From assembly GCF_000153345.1 (NCBI RefSeq), contig NZ_CH724127.1, positions 239,761 to 303,760 on the forward strand: a DNA stretch of 64,000 nt. Direction: 5' to 3'. A program made the position numbers and the translations under genes. Source of the DNA: Neptuniibacter caesariensis (GTDB lineage: Bacteria; Pseudomonadota; Gammaproteobacteria; Pseudomonadales; Balneatricaceae). The stretch's first letter is position 1. Every line of letters begins with the position of its first letter. The notes under the pieces were generated by a model. It saw only the letters and a list, made by a program, of their open reading frames with translations. It was not told where the DNA came from and searched no databases. Positions 58,056-64,000 of this stretch are shown piece by piece.

Positions 58056-59009
58056 TTATTTTTTATTCTCTCTGTATTGCCCGGCAGTTACGCCTGCATT
58101 TCTGCGAAAGAATCGTGCGAAGTATGCAGGGTCTTTAAAACCTAACTGGTAACTTATTTCTGTAATGGGCGAAGATGAGAAAGTTAACAATCGCCTAGCT
58201 TCCTGCATCAGACGATCCATAATCAGGCGTTTCGAAGGTAATCCGGCTAAACGGCGGCAGATCTCATTAAGTCTGGCTTCTGTCACGCTGATCATTTCAG
58301 AATACTGTTTAAGCGTGAGGTGCTCTCTATAGTGATTCTCAATCAATTCATTGAACCGGTGGAAAATACGTACATCTTCTTTACGCGTCTTCAACTGCGG
58401 CTGGCTTTGGTCCGCTAGTCTGAAAATATCGATGAGGACCAACTGCAATAATGCTTTCAGCGCGACTGTGTGTTCTGTATTGGTCAGGTCGTTCTCATCA
58501 GCCATCAAGCTAAGGAGGTGAAGCATCCGCTTTGCTGTGGTGTTTCTATCGGGATCCAGTGCTACGCAAAGGGGATGTGTCATAAAGCTGTTGCTTCCCC
58601 AGCCTGTGGGTACCAGCCCTCCCATTAATTCCCATACCAATTGCTGCCTGGCGGTAATGACATGACCTTTAGCTTTGTTATCGGTAACGAATGCATGCGG
58701 AACGGTTGGTGGGGTCAAGAAAAACATAGGTCCCTGGACCGTGTAGCTGGTTTCATCTAAGTGTACCCGGACCGTTCCGCTCAGAATGACGTGGATCTGA
58801 TAGAAACGATCGTGGTGATGAACTGGCATATTACGTCCAAAAAAATCGGCGAGCTTCTCAAGATGCTCATAGTGGATCTCTGCATCTATATAGTGCTGAT
58901 CATATGCATGCCCAATATCGATATTTGGGATGTCGTCAGAAGAATTCAGAGGCTGGGCCAGAGAGGTTGATTCGCTGCTCATAGAATACCGGTCGCTGCT
59001 ATTAAACAT
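58056..59009 (-). CDS. hpaA: HpaA-type AraC family regulator
   Basis: This 317-residue regulator has a cupin-like N-terminal domain (HHHDRFYQIHVILSGTVRVHLD) and the AraC DNA-binding domain near the C-terminus (SVTEARLNEICRRLAGLPSKRL, then SPITEISYQLGFKDPAYFARFF). It strongly resembles E. coli HpaA, which activates the 4-hydroxyphenylacetate hydroxylase genes when the substrate is bound. The start is either ATG 59009 or ATG 58985; neither has a clear RBS. It lies divergent from the oxygenase gene, as expected for a local activator. Confidence 0.85.
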   Translation of the reverse strand: MFNSSDRYSMSSESTSLAQPLNSSDDIPNIDIGHAYDQHYIDAEIHYEHLEKLADFFGRNMPVHHHDRFYQIHVILSGTVRVHLDETSYTVQGPMFFLTPPTVPHAFVTDNKAKGHVITARQQLVWELMGGLVPTGWGSNSFMTHPLCVALDPDRNTTAKRMLHLLSLMADENDLTNTEHTVALKALLQLVLIDIFRLADQSQPQLKTRKEDVRIFHRFNELIENHYREHLTLKQYSEMISVTEARLNEICRRLAGLPSKRLIMDRLMQEARRLLTFSSSPITEISYQLGFKDPAYFARFFRRNAGVTAGQYRENKK

Positions 59010-59332
59010 CTATATACAGTTTAGTGAATATACAGAGGAGATAAAGTTAAATTTCTTTCCTTTGTGCAAGTCTATAATTGGGCGTTGCTTTTTTAATAAG
59101 CTGTATTCTTTTAAATCAATTAGTTAGGTTTATTTTTTGGCTGGTTGTGTGTGTTTTTTGATCTAATTGATTTATATATTAACTATCAAAAGTACAATAA
59201 AGGCTGTGAAATATCCATTTTAAATAGGGTTTTATCCATCAATAATGTATCCAACGATAGGGCAGGCAGCGCTTCTTCTTCACCGCAATGCGCTTTCTGT
59301 CACAACAAAAAAACAATGAGAAGGTAAAGACG
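59010..59332. other. Divergent regulatory region hpaA / oxygenase
   Basis: About 320 bases, AT-rich, without a gene. It holds one shared-motif copy (59171-59186) and the promoters for the AraC-type regulator and the oxygenase. No other structure is visible to me. Confidence 0.6.
59171..59186. promoter_or_regulatory. HPA-type motif before the C2 oxygenase
   Basis: TTTATATATTAACTAT matches the shared 16-mer at 13 of 16 positions, 146 bases before the C2 ATG. Confidence 0.5.
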
Positions 59333-60508
59333 ATGGAAAGACCAAATCCAATGCTCGATGAGCTGAAAAAGATTCTGCCTACGATCGCTGAGAATGCTGT
59401 TGAAGCTGAAAAGCTACGTCGAGTACCTGACGAAAATATCCGTCTTCTGAAATCTATCAACCTACACCGTGCTTTCTTGCCAAAGGTTTATGGTGGTCTT
59501 GAACTATCTCTGCCAGAAGTGACTGATTGTATAGCGGCATTAGCGGGTGCTTGTGGTGGTACTGCATGGGCTTTCAGCCTTCTAATAACCCATAATCATC
59601 AGATGGCTATGTTCTCGAAACAGGCTCAGGATGAGTTCTGGGGTGAGAATCCAGATGCAACAGCAAGTAGCTCTATCGCACCATTTGGTAAGGTGGAAGA
59701 GTGCGAAGGTGGTGTAATCTTTAACGGTGACATGAAGTGGAGCTCTGGTTGCGATCATGCTGAGTGGGCTATTCTTGGCTTCTTGCGTGACAACAAAGAA
59801 ACGGGTGAGAAAGATTACTGCTTTGGTGTTGTTCCAAGCTCTGATTATGAAATCATTGACGATTGGTACTCTGCAGGTATGAAGCCTTCCGGTACTAAAA
59901 CACTACGAATCAATGATAATACGTTCATCCCTGAGCACCGTATTGAAAAAGCTAAAGCAATGATGACTGGCGCATCTTCTGGTTTTGGTCTTTACCCGGA
60001 TTCTAAGATCTACTACACGCCTTATCGTCCATACTTTGCATGCGGTTTCGCATCCATGGCGCTTGGTATTGCTGAACGTATGCTGGAGGTCTTCAAAAAC
60101 CTGACTAAGAACCGTACACGTGCTTACACTATGGCGGCTTCTGGTAAAGAGATTCCACCGCTGATGCGTCTGGCTGAATCGACTCACCAGGTTATGGCTG
60201 CGCGCGCTCTGATGGAAAAAACCTGGGATGAGCACAAAGCATTCGGTGAGCAGAAGCGTTATCCAACGGATGATGAGCTGGCGTTCTGGCGTACTAATCA
60301 GGCTTATGCAGTTAAGATGTGCTGTGAAGCGGTTAACCGCTTGTTCGAAGTATCGGGCGGAAGCACCTGGATTCACGATAATGAAATCCAGCGTCTATGG
60401 CGTGACTGCAACATGACAGCTGCCCATGCATATACTGATTACGACGTATGTAAGCAGATTCTGGGTCGCTCTCTGATGGGAATGGAAGCAGATCCAACGA
60501 TGGTTTAA
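59333..60508 (+). CDS. 4-Hydroxyphenylacetate 3-monooxygenase oxygenase component (C2-type)
   Basis: This 391-residue flavin monooxygenase has the acyl-CoA-dehydrogenase fold (GGLELSLPEVTDCIAALAGACGGTAW; ATASSSIAPFGKVEECEGG; MKWSSGCDHAEWA). Length and the C-terminal HAYTDYDVCKQILGR resemble the C2 component of Acinetobacter p-hydroxyphenylacetate hydroxylase, where Ser171 and His396 act in the flavin hydroperoxide reaction. It uses reduced FMN from the C1 protein and oxygen to make 3,4-dihydroxyphenylacetate. ATG 59333 has AAGG eight bases before it; an in-frame ATG at 59288 lacks this. Substrate identity is inferred from the C1/C2/HpaA set. Confidence 0.87.
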   Translation: MERPNPMLDELKKILPTIAENAVEAEKLRRVPDENIRLLKSINLHRAFLPKVYGGLELSLPEVTDCIAALAGACGGTAWAFSLLITHNHQMAMFSKQAQDEFWGENPDATASSSIAPFGKVEECEGGVIFNGDMKWSSGCDHAEWAILGFLRDNKETGEKDYCFGVVPSSDYEIIDDWYSAGMKPSGTKTLRINDNTFIPEHRIEKAKAMMTGASSGFGLYPDSKIYYTPYRPYFACGFASMALGIAERMLEVFKNLTKNRTRAYTMAASGKEIPPLMRLAESTHQVMAARALMEKTWDEHKAFGEQKRYPTDDELAFWRTNQAYAVKMCCEAVNRLFEVSGGSTWIHDNEIQRLWRDCNMTAAHAYTDYDVCKQILGRSLMGMEADPTMV

Positions 60509-60522
60509 CTTTCTGATTTGAT

Positions 60523-60550
60523 AAAAACCCGCGTTTATCGCGGGTTTTTT
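60523..60550 (+). terminator. Rho-independent terminator after the C2 gene
   Basis: AAACCCGCG/CGCGGGTTT with a five-base loop is followed by T. Confidence 0.9.
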
Positions 60551-60579
60551 ATTTGTATCGTATTACGCTAGAATAATAA

Positions 60580-60595
60580 TTAACATATTAATTAA
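60580..60595. promoter_or_regulatory. HPA-type motif before the AEC transporter
   Basis: TTAACATATTAATTAA matches the shared 16-mer at 15 of 16 positions, 99 bases before the ATG at 60695 (33 before the alternative TTG). Confidence 0.6.
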
Positions 60596-60694
60596 GTTGT
60601 TTCGTATTAACAGTTTCTTTGGAATTGCTTGAAACAGCTTATTCATATCTTTTACGGATACTTTTCTTGTCTTTACTCGGGTGAATTGAGCCGC

Positions 60695-61636
60695 ATGCAG
60701 GACTTTACATATATTCTGTCTTTAACCAGTCCAACCTTTATTCTCATTCTGCTGGGCTTTATCGCGGTTAGATTTGGTTTTCTGGAAAAGGAAAATGTCC
60801 GGACTCTGGCATGGTTTGTGGTGAACTTCGGCTTGCCAGCCGCCATGTTTAAAGCGCTTAGCTCTCGTTCGTTTCAGGATATTCTGCATTACGATTATCT
60901 TCTGATCTTTGGTTTGGGCTCGTTGATCTCTTTTTTGCTGTTGTTCTTTTTAGCAAAATTCAAGAATAAGACTCTGACCGAATGTGCGCTGTTTGGTTTG
61001 GGGGGGAGTATTTCGAATAGCCTTATGGTGGGATTTCCTATCATCATGCAGCTTTTTGGTGATGCTGCGTTGGTGCCCTTTGCTTTGACGCTGATCGTTG
61101 AAAACCTTTTCATACTTCCTTTGGCATTGGCGCTTGCTGATACCGGACAGCATCAAGGGAGCAGCTTTACTAAAGCGCTTCTGAAGTCATTACCGCAATT
61201 AGCGAAAAACCCGATTATTGCCTCTATAGCGCTAGGGCTTTGTAGTTCAGCGCTCAACTGGCAACCGCCGGAATTTGTGGGAAGGGTGATTGATATGTTG
61301 TCAGTTACCGTCGGCGGTGTCGCCTTGTTTGCGATAGGTGGCATGTTAGTCGGATTGAAGCCGAAAGGGATGCTAACTGATATTTCTAGTATCGTACTCG
61401 GTAAACTGATTATTCATCCTCTATCTGTGTTTGCGATGATGATGCTTTTTCCACCTATGCAACCGCTGTTTCAGAATGTTGCAATCATTTTGGCTTGTAT
61501 GCCGATGTTCAGTATCTATGCGGTCATTGGAATGCGTTACAACATGGGTGGGCTTTGCTCTGCTGTATTGCTGCCTGCAACGCTTATGGCTTTTGTCACG
61601 ATAAATCTGGTTATTTGGATACTGGGTGTTCAGTAA
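60695..61636 (+). CDS. AEC family transporter
   Basis: This 313-residue protein has about 10 helices and fits the auxin-efflux-carrier (AEC) family, with LLGFIAVRFGFLEKENVRTLAWFVVNFGLP and SNSLMVGFPIIMQLFG. The carrier may move an aromatic acid or a related product, as its gene sits between the hydroxylase and the aldehyde dehydrogenase. ATG 60695 fits the usual N-terminus close to the first helix; the frame also opens at a TTG 60629 that has GGA nearby. Confidence 0.82.
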   Translation: MQDFTYILSLTSPTFILILLGFIAVRFGFLEKENVRTLAWFVVNFGLPAAMFKALSSRSFQDILHYDYLLIFGLGSLISFLLLFFLAKFKNKTLTECALFGLGGSISNSLMVGFPIIMQLFGDAALVPFALTLIVENLFILPLALALADTGQHQGSSFTKALLKSLPQLAKNPIIASIALGLCSSALNWQPPEFVGRVIDMLSVTVGGVALFAIGGMLVGLKPKGMLTDISSIVLGKLIIHPLSVFAMMMLFPPMQPLFQNVAIILACMPMFSIYAVIGMRYNMGGLCSAVLLPATLMAFVTINLVIWILGVQ

Positions 61637-61674
61637 GGCTGAACTAACGCGCAAATAAAGAAATATAAAATTAC

Positions 61675-61690
61675 TTAACTTGTTAACTAA
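61675..61690. promoter_or_regulatory. HPA-type motif before gabD
   Basis: TTAACTTGTTAACTAA matches the shared 16-mer at 14 of 16 positions, 70 bases before the gabD ATG. Confidence 0.55.
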
Positions 61691-61760
61691 ATTGAAATAA
61701 GGTAGGCTTAATGCAATTCAGTAGAAGTCAAAACGACCTACCTTGTGAGAAGAGAAGGCT

Positions 61761-63218
61761 ATGAAACTACAGTTAAATGATTCCAGTCTGTTACAGACAC
61801 AAGCGTTTATTAACGGTGAATGGGTGAATGGTGATGCCGGTGAGACATTCCCAGTATCTAACCCAGCAACAGGCGAAGTGATTGCCGAAGTAGCCAGTGT
61901 TGGTGCAGAAGAAACTGCGCGCACTATCGATCTGGCTGAAGCCGCAATGAGCGCATGGAAGAAACTGGCGCCGGCTGAGCGTTCTGGCATCCTGGAGCGT
62001 TGGTATGATTTGATCATTGAAAATACTGATGATCTGGCAGCGATCATGACTTTAGAGCAGGGTAAGCCGCTGTTTGAAGCGAAAGGCGAAGTGATGTACG
62101 GCGCGTCTTATCTGAAATGGTTTGCTGAAGAAGGTAAGCGCATTTATGGTGATGTTCTGCCTTCTCCAGGTGATCGCCGTAGCATCGTTATCAAGCAGCC
62201 TGTGGGTGTAGTTGCAGCGATTACGCCTTGGAACTTCCCAAATGCAATGATCACTCGTAAGGCTGCGCCTGCACTCGCAGCCGGTTGTTCAATTCTTCTT
62301 AAGCCAGCAGCGGAAACTCCTCTATCTGCATTGGCGTTGGCAGAATTGTCTAAGCGCGCTGGTGTGCCAGCGGGTCTGTTCAATGTACTGCCGACTAAGT
62401 CCTCTTCGACTGTGGGTGGTGAAATGACCTCAAACACTAAAGTTAAGAAGCTGACTTTCACCGGTTCTACACCGATCGGCAAGCTGCTGATCAAGCAGTG
62501 CGCGGATACCGTTAAGCGTACCTCTATGGAGCTGGGTGGTAATGCGCCAGTTATTGTATTTGATGATGCTGATCTGGATCTGGCGGTAAAAGGTGCGCTG
62601 GCATCAAAGTACCGTAACTCTGGGCAGACATGTATCTGTGCAAACCGTCTACTGGTTCAGGAAGGCATTTACGACCAGTTTGTTGAGAAGTTTGCTGCTG
62701 CAGTTAAAGAATTCAAACTGGGCCACGGTTTTGATGAAGAAGCGACGCATGGTCCTGTGGTATCTAAGAAAGCGTTGTCTGATATCGATGCGATCGTTCA
62801 GAATGCAGTAGAGCAGGGAGCGAATGTTGTCGCTGGTGGTAAGCCATCTGAGCTGGGCAACTGCTTCTATGAGCCGACTATTCTGACAGATGTGAATGAC
62901 AAAATGAGCATCTTTGGTGAAGAGATCTTTGGCCCGGTTGCGCCTGTCTTCAAGTTCAGTACTGAAGAGGAAGCAATCGCAATGGCAAATGATACCGAAT
63001 TTGGCCTGGCTTCCTACGTATTTACTCAGAATCTTGGCCGTATCTGGCGCGTATCTGAAGGGATCGAGTACGGTATGGTTGGGGTTAATGAAACAGCAAT
63101 TAGCTCAGAAGTGATCCCATTTGGCGGTGTGAAAGAGTCTGGTCAGGGCCGTGAAGGTTCTAAGTACGGCTTGGAAGATTACCTGGAAACGAAGTACATC
63201 TGTATGGGCGGGTTATAA
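61761..63218 (+). CDS. gabD: NAD(P)-dependent succinate-semialdehyde dehydrogenase
   Basis: This 485-residue aldehyde dehydrogenase shows TPWNFPNAMITRKAAPALAAGC, FTGSTPIGKLL, ELGGNAPVIVF and catalytic Cys in NSGQTCICANRLL. Length and sequence match GabD-type enzymes, which oxidise succinic semialdehyde to succinate. Succinic semialdehyde is also the last product, with pyruvate, of 4-hydroxyphenylacetate meta-cleavage, so its place here and the shared motif upstream support a role in that route. A terminator follows. Confidence 0.92.
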   Translation: MKLQLNDSSLLQTQAFINGEWVNGDAGETFPVSNPATGEVIAEVASVGAEETARTIDLAEAAMSAWKKLAPAERSGILERWYDLIIENTDDLAAIMTLEQGKPLFEAKGEVMYGASYLKWFAEEGKRIYGDVLPSPGDRRSIVIKQPVGVVAAITPWNFPNAMITRKAAPALAAGCSILLKPAAETPLSALALAELSKRAGVPAGLFNVLPTKSSSTVGGEMTSNTKVKKLTFTGSTPIGKLLIKQCADTVKRTSMELGGNAPVIVFDDADLDLAVKGALASKYRNSGQTCICANRLLVQEGIYDQFVEKFAAAVKEFKLGHGFDEEATHGPVVSKKALSDIDAIVQNAVEQGANVVAGGKPSELGNCFYEPTILTDVNDKMSIFGEEIFGPVAPVFKFSTEEEAIAMANDTEFGLASYVFTQNLGRIWRVSEGIEYGMVGVNETAISSEVIPFGGVKESGQGREGSKYGLEDYLETKYICMGGL

Positions 63219-63244
63219 AAAGGTTATCGCTTAACCTTGCTTTT

Positions 63245-63270
63245 AAAAGGCGCCATGAGGCGCCTTTTTT
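63245..63270 (+). terminator. Rho-independent terminator after gabD
   Basis: AAAAGGCGCC/GGCGCCTTTT with a four-base loop is followed by T. It overlaps the stop codon of the convergent small gene. Confidence 0.9.
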
Positions 63271-63460
63271 AGTTTCCAGAGCTTTTGAGGTGAGTTGCTT
63301 GATCATCACAAAGGTTGTTTTTAAGAGCTTCGATGCATGCATCACAGTGTGCTTTTCCTCTTCCCAATTGCTCCCAATCTTTTTTATCTCTACCAGAAAA
63401 GTCCAAAAAACGTTTCAGGCACTTTGAGCAGGACGTTGGCTCATCAGTTTGGCTAGACAT
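63269..63460 (-). CDS. Small protein with two CxxC motifs (63 aa)
   Basis: This 63-residue protein has CSKC at residues 11-14 and CDAC at 39-42, plus Cys 51. The spacing suggests a small zinc ribbon or metal-binding protein. AAGGATA lies before its ATG. I recognise no named family. It is convergent with gabD. Confidence 0.65.
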   Translation of the reverse strand: MSSQTDEPTSCSKCLKRFLDFSGRDKKDWEQLGRGKAHCDACIEALKNNLCDDQATHLKSSGN

Positions 63461-63644
63461 ATGTATCCTTGTATTTGAAGTCTTTGCTTTAGTTAACCAT
63501 AAATTAGAAAAACGCCAATTAAACGATGATAGTAGATGCGAATTCGATCTACATCTATTAGTAGTTTCTGATGGATGGTATTTTTATTGAACGATTGTTA
63601 AAATAGCCGTGCATTTTTTGTGGTTGTATCGATGTAAATGTTTA

Positions 63645-64000
63645 ATGAAATACCTGACTAAAACCCGAAAGTTGATGTCTGGCGCAAGTAAGCGCTTCTG
63701 GATTTTCTGGTTACCTCTGACCTTTGTAGGTCTTATCGCTGTATACCTTGCCTTTGTGCTGCTCGAGAAAGTGGTTGCTGAGCGACTTGATGCAAGCATC
63801 GAGTCGTCTGCACGTTTGGTGCAGGCGCAACTTCAGAACGATCTCAGGGAAGCTGTAGTTGATCTGGATTTTATTTCGCAAAGCCGTTTGGTTCGAGAGT
63901 ATTTGATCTCTCCAACACAGGGGAGAAAAGTTTATCTGGATTCATTTTTCAGTAACTTTGCACTTAGTCATAAGCACTATGGGCAGATCCGCCTTCTATC
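63645..64000 (+). CDS. N-terminal part of a membrane sensor protein (partial)
   Basis: From ATG 63645 the frame is open to the end of the window. The protein starts with a short basic region, one membrane helix (about residues 19-38: FWIFWLPLTFVGLIAVYLAF) and a helical region likely in the periplasm (ARLVQAQLQNDLREAVVDLDF). This is the start of a sensor with a periplasmic domain, such as a diguanylate cyclase, histidine kinase or chemoreceptor, but the defining part is beyond the window. No strong RBS is visible. Confidence 0.65.
   Translation, partial: MKYLTKTRKLMSGASKRFWIFWLPLTFVGLIAVYLAFVLLEKVVAERLDASIESSARLVQAQLQNDLREAVVDLDFISQSRLVREYLISPTQGRKVYLDSFFSNFALSHKHYGQIRLL

Noticed and set aside
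59903..60376. Reverse open frame of 157 codons inside the C2 oxygenase
   Set aside because: It is a shadow of the oxygenase reading frame with no own RBS or family features.

Overview
The window looks like chromosomal DNA of a marine gammaproteobacterium, most likely of the Oceanospirillaceae (Amphritea/Neptunomonas/Marinobacterium-like). This is inferred from moderate GC, dense short-gap operons and the gene families present (MksB condensin, RecCBD, TIGR04211 SH3 protein, SLC5-STAC protein, TtcA, DUF3422-BolA pair). I saw no rRNA, tRNA, CRISPR array, prophage or insertion sequence, so this is mainly core and metabolic chromosome rather than a mobile island.

Layout. 1-6.5 kb: the MksB SMC-like subunit with the last codons of the gene before it, an unknown reverse gene, then an operon of a small unknown protein, DUF3422 and BolA. 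6.6-9.1 kb: a PAS chemoreceptor, Ogt and a YdcH-like protein. 9.2-12.6 kb: an ABC exporter, a cardiolipin-synthase-like enzyme and a glycine-zipper lipoprotein behind a Fur-box-like site. 12.8-18 kb: a haloacid dehalogenase-like enzyme, a YecA-like protein, then recQ-yqaA-metallopeptidase, with a DUF302 protein running against them. 18-23.4 kb: ttcA, a GlxA-type regulator, an MFS carrier, a degenerate glutamine-amidotransferase-like protein and a diguanylate cyclase. 23.4-33.2 kb: two tiny genes, recC-recB-recD, an unlisted 46-residue membrane protein and a glutaredoxin. 33.7-44.6 kb: SH3 protein, MscS, a kinase-less SLC5-STAC protein, yidD, PhoH/PIN, cobB, ppnN, a second diguanylate cyclase and a periplasmic binding protein. 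44.6-56 kb: minimal PutA, a Na+/H+ antiporter with a TIGR00266 protein, then M23 peptidase, bactofilin, class II amidotransferase, acyl-CoA ligase and YitT, followed by MFS-MaoC. 56.9-63.2 kb: a 4-hydroxyphenylacetate-type aromatic module.

The most interesting region is 55-63.2 kb. It holds a two-component flavin hydroxylase (reductase C1 with a fused MarR-like tail, and oxygenase C2), an HpaA-type AraC regulator, an AEC carrier, succinate-semialdehyde dehydrogenase, and an MFS-MaoC pair. Five separate upstream regions in this stretch share a 16-bp AT-rich motif close to TTAACATATTAACTAA. This suggests one regulon under a regulator that is not obvious in the window. The ring-cleavage enzymes are not here, so the pathway is split across the genome or incomplete.

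Other observations worth following are a predicted membrane-anchored metzincin-like peptidase, an SLC5-STAC protein whose kinase is replaced by a coiled coil, a 7-bp tandem repeat with phased CTAG cores before the antiporter, and a perfect 18-bp palindrome upstream of the chemoreceptor. Positions of short motifs were counted by hand and could be off by a base.
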